DNA of 64,000 nt from Prunus persica (Eukaryota; Streptophyta; Magnoliopsida; Rosales; Rosaceae), in NCBI RefSeq assembly GCF_000346465.2, contig NC_034015.1, positions 4,185,882 to 4,249,881 of the forward strand. Direction: 5' to 3'. Within the stretch, counting starts at the first letter, position 1; each line of letters begins with the position of its first letter. The translations under genes were made by a program, and so were the position numbers. This document shows positions 35,601-45,536 of the stretch, in pieces. Under the pieces are notes generated by a model. The model searched no databases. It was given only the letters and a program-made list of their open reading frames with translations, and was not told where the DNA came from.

Positions 35601-38600
35601 AGATTTCTTGGTTACTTGTGTGCGTCTTTTTTGAAGCTTTTTAAGGATGTTGCAGTTAAGAGAAATTCATTCTGATTGGTTTGAGGCTTGTATTGAGTGT
35701 GGTTTTGCTTGTATTGCATCTATAGTTGGCGCGGTCTAGGTGGACTGCTTGTCCATCTGATGCATTTTCTGATCACTTGTTTCGGCACTGCCGTATTTCT
35801 TTATCTTTGTGGTTAAGATTGTTTAAGGAAACTTCACTGAGTTGGGTAGCTCTAGCATCATATTATACTCCTTTTGTGAAAGGCATAAGTTCTTTTTGGT
35901 GGTGGAAAGAGAGGTGAAGTATTAGGGAGATGCCGAGTGTTGGTTGTGTTTTGGGCCTTTCCTTTGGAAAGAAATAGGAGGATCTTTCACAGCTTCAGGG
36001 GTCAGGAGTTTGTTTTGTTGTGGATGTATATGCTTTTGGGCATTCTTATGACCTTCCGTCTCTTCACAATATTGGGAAATTCAGTTCGTTTGCAGTATTT
36101 TCAGATTGGAAGGAGGATATTGTTTGGGAATCATACTGTATATATTAATTTCTTGTCTTTTGATATGTTTTCTTTTAAAATTATATTAAGGAAGGTTAAT
36201 TTCTTATAAAAAAAAAAGGTATCTGAGAGACTTTAGATTACAGATGAATAATTTCTATGGTTATAACTTATATTATATATATTTTTTCAGGTTAAGGTCA
36301 GGTCATGATGTGAATTCATATTCTGCATTTTTCTTTGGCTGTGTACATTTTTCTAATTATTGGCAATTAGATTTTTTCTTCCCATTTTTTTTTTTATAAG
36401 AGGATCTAAATAAGTGCCCTTACAAACCATTATCATGAAAACAGGAAGACTTGATCACAAATTTAATTACCGGAAGAATGCAACTTTTCTTGTATGCATA
36501 ATCGTAAAGAGCTCTAATGAATCTCTCAAGTACCACCGAGTGATTTAAAAACTCTCAGATTGGCATGAAAAGCTTTCTATCTCTTTTTATCACATTATTT
36601 CATTCTTTATTTCCTGAGACTAATCCTATCAGTTAGGGTTTATATGTACTATTGGCTCACTGTTGAGAACGTTGTCCAAATTATTTGTTGTGTGAATTAT
36701 TATTTGTTCCACGAATTGTAATGCCAGGAGGCTCTGTCTATTCTGCTACTCAGATGCAAATTATGCAATTTTAATATACTGATAGGGGAAAATTGAATTG
36801 TTCCATGACATGTTATTACTATTAAGGTTGGCCTGATTGTAGTCATCTACCTACTGTCTAGAGCTCAATTCTAGGAGTCAGAATTGTTAGTTTCAAATTG
36901 AGAAACAATTCCTAAAACAAGTATAGTGAGTATCCATTTCTAGGTATTAGTATGTAAGAGTAACCTTGTAATTAGTTTGGAATATACTTCTCCTAGGCCC
37001 TGGAATCTACACCTATGCTTGTGTATGCTTTTTTGCACTTAAATTTTGTGATTTAAGTGAGTGAGTGACTTTAGAACAGTTTTTTGTTATGATATTATGA
37101 TTGTGATATCTAAAAGTTGGTTATTTGATAAATGAAGCCATTTCAATTTCAAATTCAAATCTCTATTTTCAAATATTTGTTCAATGGTCATGGGTAGCAA
37201 CTTGTAACTTGCATTGCGAGTTGTGGATCATGAGTTATATATCATAAGTCATAGCTCGCAAGCCATGGCCCACGTGTAATGATCTGTAGACTGTAGGTCA
37301 TGGGCCATGAATCACAAATCATGGTTGTGGGTCATGTGTTTTAGTTTCTAAGTTAATTAAATTTATTTGAAATCCTAAAGTCAAAAGCATTACACTTTAA
37401 TTAATAGAAATATGGATTTATAGATCAATGGATTTGAAATCCTGATATTCCATCTGAACGGGTCCTTAAGGCCAATGAAATCCTCTCTTTCGACTTATAT
37501 GGTGATATTTACTCTATTTTTTTTGTACATGCATGTAATAGTAATGCATACTGTTGAACTGTTTGATGCAGTCAGTAAGCTTCATAATCTCTTGTTCTTC
37601 ATGCACCTAGATGAGTTGCTGTTAACTTTTTTTTTTCTCCTTTATAATCCTTTTTTGAAATTTAGTTTTTGATTCCTACTAAGAAACTCTAGATGAAATT
37701 TGTTGAAGGTCCTCATGTATGTTGTCTTAGTACCATGATTTTTAGTGATTTTCCTTGTTATAAACTGTGTTATCAGGAACTCAGCAGGGATCTACATTGT
37801 TGGATGATTTAAAAGAGCAGGAAGATGTACTTAATCAATCTGTTGGTCAGCTTGAAAACGTGGAGGCAACAAGATCTGCCTTGGTTTCGCAGCTTAAAGA
37901 AGCACTTCAGGACCAAGTAAGATTTTTTATTACTGTTCCACTTATGTTCACCCTTCTGTGGTTGTGTTTAAAATTTCAGATATTGATGGTTGCTTTCTAA
38001 TATAACTTTTACAGGAATCAGAGCTGGAACTTGTTCGCACTCAGTTGCAAGTAAGAGTGAACTAGTCTTTACTTGCCCTTTTTAAATTCACAAGTCTTTG
38101 CGTCTTGGAAATGGTGTTCATTTACAGAGCTCTTGTAAGTGCATTTACGAGTGTTTTATCAGTGAATGTCATTGAGCTCAGCTAGTTGCTCAACATCAGT
38201 TCCTCAGAATCTTATGTAGCTAGCACAACTTGTGGTATTATCAACCCTGGGCCTTGATTCAGTTCATAGCGGGTTGGTTATTTAAGACATGTCTTTTTCT
38301 TTCTGTCTTGAACTAAAAACCAAAAATTATGGGTGGCTAGATTAGATGATGTTTGTGGTTGGAATAAGAATTAAATTGTTGGTTTTTTCGTAGGAAGAAG
38401 TTGACTTTAAAGAAGAGGACACTGGGAAACTGAATCTTGAGTCATATATGCATTTATACGTAGAGAATAGAGTATCATAAATTTGTATGAACTTTAGGTC
38501 TAATTAACATATGTGTTTAAATGTGTGCAGGACTATATAGATGTGAAGTCATATACAATTTTTTTATCAATGTGGATCTGATTAATCATCATTTTTTTTA

Positions 38601-41600
38601 CCAATAGTTATAAATTTATAGGAGAAATTCATTAATGCTCCTAAACTCCAACCCATGTCTCATATTGGTTCCTAAATTTCAAAATGCGACACTTAACCTC
38701 CTGATATCATTAGTGTGATTAGTTGGATCTTGATGAAATTTGTTAGTTTTGTCATGGAAGTTATCACAAATTTTTAGGGGGCATAATGGCCGCACCGAGG
38801 AAGATAACAAAATTAAGATGGCTTCTCCATTTTACTACCTGGGTTGTTGACCATCCTAGCATTATAAACTTCCTAATCTTTACTACATCCATTTCTTTGC
38901 TTTCGTGTAAACGTTATCCATGATAAAATATACCCCACCACCTTTGCTTTGAGTTTGTAGTGGGGAGGGGGAACAAAGTGTGATTTGGAAGATTGTTGCC
39001 TGGTGAATTTCCTTTGTGTTCAAGATTTCCTCGTCTATTCAGACTGACTGCTGCTCCAAGTTATAGGGTGGCTGAGCTCACAGAGGGTTGGGGTGGCCAA
39101 GTGGATTGGAATTTTCGATTCTGAAGAAATTTATGAGGGGGAGATTGAGGAGCTTGCAGCATTCTTTTCAGTTATGGAAAATGTTCAGCTGTCAGCACAT
39201 AGGCCAGGTAGGAGGACGTGGAAACTGGATTCATCAGGGGTCTTCTCTTGTAAGACGTTTTTAAATTTTCTGGCTGATTAGAAATCGCTTCCTGTAATCC
39301 AACCTGCTAAACCAATTTTGGATATGCGATATGGTACAAAGAAGAAGGTTCGCTGTTTATCTTTCTCCCTATTGGTGCATTTTGTGCCAGAAAGAGGCAG
39401 AATCTGAAACTCATTTCTTTTTACGTTATCCATATGCATTGAGGCTGTGGTGGCGTTTAGTCAGGGATGCAGGGGTTAATTGGGTAATTCTTGAGTCCCC
39501 TTCAAACATGCTTTGGGAAATGTAGGTATTTTGGTGGTGGAAGGCTAGAATTGTGTGGAATTTCATTGTGTTAGCTGTCTTTTGGGTAATCTGGTTGTTG
39601 AGAAACAGAAGAATATTCGAGAACTATAGTGGGTATGTGGAAGAAAATTGTTGGGAAAGTCAGGTTTTTGGGCCTCTTAAGGCTTCTCTTTTTGCATCTT
39701 TTAGGGATCCTTCATTTTATGTCATTTTATTAGATTGGCAAGCTGCTGTAGGCCTTAGATTGGCTAGCTGTTTATTTGTTTTTGCTTGGTAGTCTTTAAA
39801 GCCTTTTAGTAGTAGACAAAGTTGGGTAATCTTTTGATTTGGATTATGGATTTTCTTTAACTACTAGAATTTTAGAAGAATGGGTGAGGAATAAGCATAT
39901 AAATTAAATTAAATCTTCATTTGGAATTTGCTATTTCAAGTTTTAGGGATTTTAGTTGATGTTTTAGTTTTTTTTTAGTTTTTTATTTATCAATGTGGGA
40001 GGGGGATTCGAACGTGGGACCTCTTCCAACATTGGGAAGAGAAGTACCTCTAGACCATGAGCTAGTTGATCAATGGGGGATTTTAGTAAATGTTTTGATG
40101 CAAGCGAATAAACACGAAATTTCAAGAATGGTCCCATATTTGAAAGTTCTCTTTGTTTTGGAAAGGAAGAATTCAGTTTCAAGCTTCTTGTGGAATCTTC
40201 GATGATGACGATTTAGGCTCAAGGACAAGTCTTTTCCAACCTGGGGAGTTTGATGCAGGGGCATCTACAAGGCTGCTAGAGAATTAGGATTAGGATTTAT
40301 TAAAATTCCCAAATTAGCTAGAATCGTAGCCTAATAGGATTAGGACTTTTTAAGTAGTCTTAGTAGGAATACAATTTATTAGGTATAGTAGGATTAGGTT
40401 TTCTTAATAAGCAAGAAATAAGAATGCTAGGCTGCTGTACTCTTAGTATAAATAGGCTCTCTTAAGATACTCTTGTATTCAGTTTTTAACGAATATAATT
40501 CCAGAAATCAGTCCCATAACACACCAATTGGGAGAAATGAATGGAATTATATAAGAATGGGATAAGCTAAACTTGAGATGCAAGCTCGCATCTTAGATGA
40601 TCTTTAATCTCGCATCTTCTTAAGTTTACATTTGGACCTGTCCATGGACAATGCTTTCCTCACTACAATATAAGATTTCCTTTTTTCTTTTTGGCCTTTC
40701 TAGACAATCCTGACCAAGTAGACAAGAAAAGAATGTGAAGGTTCTGAAGGTTTATGTTGATGATGTAGATTGTAAACAACCTAGTTTGCAGGGATGATTG
40801 AGCTAATTTAGGTAAGTCGGTTGATTGATTTGGATGATTTCTAGCAATTTTTCATTGACTCTTTTATCCCTATTTGTATGGAGGCTATATACGACCATCT
40901 ATATTCCTCAGTTGAATCAATGAAAAATAAGATCTTGTTCCCGTTTCATAGTTCACCTTTCAGCATGGAATCCGATAAATATAATCCTTAGAGCTAAAGA
41001 AGCATCTACCTGTACCTACTTTCTCACAAAATAAGAAAAGGGGAAAAAGAAATATGGATAAGGTCTCTCTTACTTCTCTGTCATGGGTTCCATTAAATCT
41101 TCTGGCTCGGATATTGTCTCAATCTGGTCTCATTTGGATATAGTATTCGATCTCACAATCTTGCTTGGACCTCATCTGACTTTGATCTCATTTCATTTCT
41201 GCTCTTGCCTGGACCTCATATTGGTTCTTGTCTTGCTCAGATCTAGTCTTGGTTCTTGCCTAGCTTTACTTAGGGACCTGCGGTGGCTAAAGTGGCAGAA
41301 AGGACAGCCTCTTCTTCGTTTCTTTGGCTAGCTATAAACAATACAAAACTGAAGAATCTTAACCTCATTTGGCCCAAGCTGTCAAAGTTTTTGTGGAAGA
41401 TGGTAGACTTGTTAGTGATTTTATTTGCAGTAAGCTGGGGGTAGTTGATATCCTCTCTCCAGCTTGAGGGGATCAGTAATGTTGGCTGTAAACAGCCTTA
41501 TGTGTAGGGATGGTTTAGCTAATTTAATTGCTTTGATTGAGCTCATTTGGATGATTTCTGGGGTTGATTTCTAAGAAATTTTCTTCTTCGAACTTTTAAT

Positions 41601-43508
41601 TTATGGAAGCCGTAGGCTGTGCGTATTACTAAGTTGAATCAATCAGAAATATGATCCTCTTCGTCTTTCTTACTTTTCCTTTTAGCAGTTTAAAATATTA
41701 TTAAATTAAAGTGGACGATTCATGCTAAAGTCCTCACGGATGATACTAGAATGACAGAAATGTTTGCTGGAGCCCTATCAATGTTCCAATATTCCTTTTT
41801 CTCCAGTCGCAACAAGTAGTGCCATTGCCTGTCTTCCAAATTCTCCATGAAATAGTGACACTGAATTAGGTAGCTCCCGTTTTAACTCCAAATAGCAAGT
41901 AGAAAGTTCCAAAGTTCCTACGAGACGGACGAGGCAACAATAATAAGTTGATTACTCTCATGCCCCAACATCAGTTCACAGTAATATGTCCTCTCCTGGT
42001 TAAATTTTCTAGTTTTTAAGTTATAACTGTCAGCTATACCTTTTATAGGGACCTTTCGTTTTTGTTTTTACACTGACGTAGTCATTTCTTTTTTTCAAGC
42101 TATAAATCTACTGTAGGTTTGAATATCTGTTAAGAGCCATAACAATTTCCATGAGAGACGACGTCTGTCTATGTATGATATAAGTTCAGGACAGAGCATA
42201 CCAAATAATATCTTATAATGCAATTCCCTTGGCATTTCCCATCACATCAAACATGCGAACATGCAAGTATATATGTGTACCTCTAACAACTTAAGTTTTA
42301 GGAACAGTAATAAGTCAATAAATTTCATCAAGGTATCAAAGCAAGATATCCAAGTTTGAATTATTAGTGTAACTCATTGGAATTGACAAAGGTAGGCAAC
42401 CCTCCACCAATTGCATATTTGCTGCTTTGCACTTTAGGAGCCAGGCTAGATGGCATGTATATCATCCTCATTCTACATACAGTAAATGCCATATTCTTTT
42501 GTTTGTAGTTGAGCTTATGCTACTTTTTCAAATTTTGCATTGTGAAAACTATAATAATATACTGGCTACTTGGATTAACAGGAATTATTTATTGTCATGC
42601 AGGTTGCTCGACATCAGATTGAGAAACTGGGTAATATTAAAAGGAGACTGACTTTGTCCCCGGTTGTTAACCCCCAAAGCAATGTCACTAACATGACAAC
42701 TGAATCTACAAGGGTGTTAGAACCAAATTTATCATTAGTGCAGCCAACTGGCATCCCACCTCAGCCTCCAACCCAACCTGTGATTTCTTTTGCCTCTGTC
42801 AAAACTACTGATGAAGAGAACAAAAAGGCAGCAGCTGCTGCTGTTGCTGCTAAGCTAGCTGCATCTACATCTTCTGCCCAGATGTTGACCTCTGTTCTTT
42901 CATCCCTTGTTGCTGAAGAAGCTGCCTCAATGACTGGTAGCCTAACGTCAGCTGCATTTACTTCAGGGTTATCCATGTTTCCTCCAGAAAAACGGCCCAA
43001 GCTTGAGAAGCAAATGTCTGCATCTGAACTTAACAATCTTGATGTTGGCAATACAGCCTATTTTACTCCTCTACAACAGCAGACAATGACCAATGTTCCA
43101 CATGCACCACCGGCAACCATGCAGCCTTTGTCCCAAACTAACCAGATGCAAAATACTTTTGGTCCACCGCCCCCGCCACCTCCAGCACCATCAGCATCTC
43201 CTGCAACTCCACCAGCGAATCAATATGCCCAATCTGCTGGTCTCATGGTGGGTGTAATGCCTTACGGATATGGATCAAATACTCTGCCACCTCCACCCCC
43301 CATACCTCCACATATTTCAATGGGTTTGTCGAGGCCAGGTCAGCCGCAACAGCAGCAGCAGCAGCAACAGCAGCAACATCAGCCTCAGCCTCAGCAGCAG
43401 CAGCAACAGCAGCTGCAGCCAGCTACTGGAGGTTATTATCGACCGCTGGGTATGGGATTCTATGGGCAAAGTAATCAGTCAAATACACAGCCAGTACCTC
43501 GACAGTGA
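32687..43508 (+). CDS. CID-domain protein (RPRD/CREPT-like, RNA polymerase II CTD-binding)
   Basis: Seven coding exons: 32687-32768, 33902-34149, 34605-34760, 34865-35021, 37777-37916, 38015-38050 and 42603-43508 (TGA). All introns are GT-AG and frames join to 574 residues. Residues 1 to about 130 are a CID (ENTH/VHS-like) domain that binds the phosphorylated CTD of RNA polymerase II: FDGQILADKLTKLNSSQQSI, SLSRWCISHRKKAKQIVETW, VSFLYLANDILQNSRRKG, WKFLPAALKHV. A helical coiled-coil segment follows at about 215-285 (LLDDLKEQEDVLNQSV, LESELVRTQLQ-type heptads), as in RPRD1/CREPT dimerisation regions. The C-terminus has an Ala-rich helix, FPPEKRPKLEKQ (basic, possible nuclear signal), polyproline runs and a Gln-rich tract. 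The role, nuclear mRNA synthesis or 3'-end processing, is inferred from the family. Length and exon order look complete. Introns 5 and 7 carry transposon fragments. Product assignment is firm; some borders could shift. Confidence 0.92.
35215..36218 (+). mobile_element. LINE 3' fragment in intron 5 of the CID gene
   Basis: In broken frames the + strand encodes the C-terminal part of a plant LINE ORF2. LKLLVGNGARILTLEDTRV (35310-35360) matches the post-RT region that usually reads VGNG.R..FWED. VFWAFPLERNRRIFHSFRGQ (about 35945-36005) matches the terminal IWLERNKRIF motif. It ends in an A-tract (36208-36218), the normal 3' tail. It is on the same strand as the host gene and within the 2755-bp intron. 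Confidence 0.68.
37180..37345. repeat. Degenerate GTCATGG/CATGAC array in intron 5
   Basis: Many close copies of CATGGGT, TCATGAG and CATGGCC-type words in both orientations (ggtcatgggtag, gatcatgagttat, ggtcatgggccatgaatcac, gggtcatgtg). It is flanked by inverted TTTCAAAT/ATTTGAAAT stretches (37141-37180 and 37425-37440), so it may be the core of a hAT-type MITE. Not proven. Confidence 0.45.
38950..39850 (+). mobile_element. LINE 3' fragment in intron 7 of the CID gene
   Basis: Frames 39093-39281, 39331-39525 and 39553-39792, with DNA just upstream, encode the end of a LINE ORF2. In order they show SRFPRLFRLTAAPSY, EGEIEELAAFFSVMENVQLS, TWKLDSSGVFSCKTFL, then the zinc-finger-like RRFAVYLSPYWCILCQKEAE with SETHFFLRYPYALRLWWRL, and VFWVIWLLRNRRIFENYSG. 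The zf-RVT pattern CxxC...H.FL.CP has Tyr-adjacent R-Y-P instead of C-P. Stops and missing pieces show that it is dead. Same strand as the gene. Confidence 0.75.
39962..40095 (-). mobile_element. tRNA-derived SINE remnant in intron 7
   Basis: On the - strand, TAGCTCATGGTCTAGAGGTA looks like a polymerase III A box and GGTCCCACGTTCGAATCCCC like a B box, about 30 bp apart. An A-rich tail (T-rich on +, 39966-39990) follows. No functional tRNA fold is implied. Confidence 0.6.
40240..40525 (+). repeat. Possible small LTR remnant
   Basis: A TATAAATAGGCTCTC core-promoter-like stretch (about 40448) lies after several repeats of TAGGATTAGG, and ends in ttttaacgaatataattcc. The layout (TATA box about 60 bp before a polypyrimidine/AATAA-like end) is that of a small plant LTR. 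No direct repeats or partner LTR were found. Confidence 0.3.
40755..41687 (+). mobile_element. Copia deletion derivative with perfect TSDs, in intron 7
   Basis: A 933-bp unit flanked by GTTTA on both sides (40750-40754 and 41688-41692). LTR-like direct repeats: about 40755-40965 and about 41470-41687, sharing TTGTAAACA, TTTGGATGATTTCT, AGTTGAATCAATGA/C and ending TTCAGCA/TTTAGCA. After the first LTR comes ATGGAATCCGATA, a decayed version of the TGGTATCAGAGC primer site. The interior keeps a gag-like start (MGSIKSSGSDIVSIW, 41083) and the very end of pol (VSDFICSKLGVVDILSPA), followed by CAGCTTGAGGGG, the polypurine tract before the 3' LTR. Nearly all of gag-pol is deleted. It must have been mobilised in trans, if it moved in this form. 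Confidence 0.8.
43341..43420 (+). repeat. CAG/CAA repeat encoding a Gln-rich tract
   Basis: Mixed CAG/CAA codons in the last exon of the CID gene encode two Gln runs split by HQPQP (about residues 520-546). The mixture of codons limits slippage, but length differences between individuals would be expected. Confidence 0.9.
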
Positions 43509-44154
43509 GTTCCTACTTATTTTACCAAGCCAGAATTTCCTATACTGGATTGTGAACAAAATCAGCCAAGGTGCCCATAACTTTTGGTGACAAATTCATC
43601 TTGGAAATCAATGGAGCCAGTGGAATTTCTCAGAGGCATTGTGTTATTATGTAAATTAGTAGAGAATAGTGTCTTCTAAACATCTAGGTCCACCTCCCCA
43701 TGCCAGTTTAAGCAGTCAGTCTCCTTTAATGTATGTCTAGTAGAAAGGAAGTTTCTCGGTAGCTATATTTTAATTTGACGTGAAGTGCCTAACTTGAATG
43801 TACCTGTGCAAACTTGATTGGCGCTGTAAACAGAGTTTGGGGCATCACTAAATGTGTACTTTAATGTTGGATATGGCATGCCTAGCTAGTCTCTACTCTC
43901 TTTGGCCATTTGGAGATCATTTTGTTGAATCGAGTGGGACAATGTGGCTGTGGCTTTGTTGGTCAGAATGTGGATTATAATACTAGTTAAGCAATATAAT
44001 TAACCATATGCGTAAAATTTTCAACGGATTTTTAGCTTCAGAAGTCTTCATAAGAGCAAGCCCGTAAAGCTTTGCTTGGAATAATGTCTCGACTTGACTC
44101 GTGCATTTTATTTTGTGATAGTGATATTTTTTATCTCCCAAATACACATAAATA
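43509..44154 (+). other. 3' untranslated region and flank of the CID gene
   Basis: Directly after the TGA. A long T-rich non-coding tail with no exon signals. Transcript end not determined; no clean AATAAA was fixed. Nothing else is seen up to the SINE. Confidence 0.4.
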
Positions 44155-44295
44155 AATATCTCAATGTTTGTCTTTTTTAATACAAGCGATAGTTGAGACT
44201 ATTGGTCTATCAATACGTATTGGGGTTCGAATTTGAGACCATTGGTCTATTAATGTCTTTTTCCACTAAGATACACCTCGTTCACTCTCCACACC
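44155..44295 (-). mobile_element. tRNA-derived SINE
   Basis: On the - strand, an A-box-like TATCTTAGTGG precedes a B-box-like GGTCTCAAATTCGAACCCC, and the 3' end reads ATCGCTTGTATTAAAAAA (+ strand ttttttaatacaagcgat, 44174-44191). The tail motif is shared with the SINE at 54325-54445, so both belong to one family. Confidence 0.6.
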
Positions 44296-45536
44296 TACTA
44301 TTGGAATGCTTGGTAACGACTTGAGTGATGTGTTACTAACGTCATGTGGGTGGGTGGTCGGAGGACATGAGCTAGCGCAGATGACAAAAGCAGCGATTTG
44401 TTTGTCTCATGGGTGCGTGGGATGCGTTTTGACGAAATTAGCCAGTGCAGTGGTCTGTGAAGGTTAAATCACACTTGTGTTAAGCAAGCAGAGTAGTCAA
44501 GCCAGAGGCAAAAAATACGCAAGAAGCGGTTTTCGTTGGATCGACGGAATCACGTCATAATTTTTAATATTAACTTTAATTGAACAACACGAATCAAATT
44601 ATTATGTTGATTAAGAAATTTAAGACGAAATTGATTGATTTGAGAGTTAAATGCCGAAAATGATGCCTTATATAAATATCTTGGTTAGCAAGTCGTAGCT
44701 GTTAGGTGAGTAAGCGTTGCCCTCTTTTAATTTCTAAATTATTATTTTTCGGTGACATCTAAATTCTAAATCCTTAACCCAAAAAAAAAAAAAACAAAGT
44801 GCGGGGCACGTTATTGACACGTCACCTCGGCGGTGTTCGCATTGAATTGGGGTCAAACTCAGGATTGAGAAAGTCACGTTGAGCAATAGCGACACTGATC
44901 TGACGAAACAAATAAAAGGAAAACGCAGACAGATGGAGAAACCATAGATTTATACTGTTCACCTTATTTGTTTGCTTAATACCATTTAGAGAAACGGAAA
45001 AGTTGAGAGCTTATCGATTGTTTAGCAAAGAATCAACAACAGAAAGCTCTTTCCGTTTGGGATCCCTTGCCAAACCTAAAGGTAACGTAAAGTAAGCCAA
45101 CAAGCCTCTGTCTTCTCCTTCTTCTGCTTCGTTTTTCTTTTTGGTATTTCATCGTTTATTTTTCCATTGTCTCTGAATTGGCATATGACACAAACCCCTG
45201 TTGTATTTCGAACTAAATCCCAGTTATTTCAGTCTTAGGGTTTATGGGTTTGAAATATTTGGATGTATCACAGTAACTTGGACATTTTGTGCATTAGTTA
45301 AGTAGTGCGAATTTTAGTTGTTTTAAGTATGTACTAATACTAAGTTAAGTGGTATATGAATATGGGTTATACGTTTATGGGTATGATTTGGCTTTGAATT
45401 TGGTGGCAAGCTGTTGCTTTAATGGAAATGTGGAGAGATTCTGTCATTGGGTTGTTTGCAAGAATACTTGAGGATACTGCATTTGGCTCATAACAATGCT
45501 CTTGATGAAATTATTTCTTTGAAAATTCAGGCTGAT
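44296..45536 (+). promoter_or_regulatory. Intergenic DNA, promoter and leader of the ELMO-domain gene
   Basis: Up to about 44900 nothing is recognisable. 44980-45081 is a likely first leader exon ending CCTAAAG|GTAACG, and the intron ends at TTCAG (45526-45530). The second leader piece is only six bases before the ATG at 45537. An open frame extends upstream to 45447, but the acceptor places that part in the intron. Confidence 0.45.

Noticed and set aside
37475..37672. + strand hydrophobic frame in intron 5
   Set aside because: T-rich intron DNA; not bounded by splice sites and absent from the CID-protein plan.
39962..40095. Functional tRNA gene
   Set aside because: A and B boxes are recognisable but no acceptor stem or full cloverleaf can be drawn; the A-rich tail indicates a SINE. 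The same applies to 44155-44295 and 54325-54445.
42761..43051. - strand frame opposite the last CID-gene exon
   Set aside because: Shadow of the Ala/Ser-rich coding sequence on +.
45447..45536. Upstream in-frame Met of the ELMO gene
   Set aside because: A pyrimidine tract and TTCAG acceptor at 45530 place it in the leader intron, and the ELMO gene reads well from 45537.
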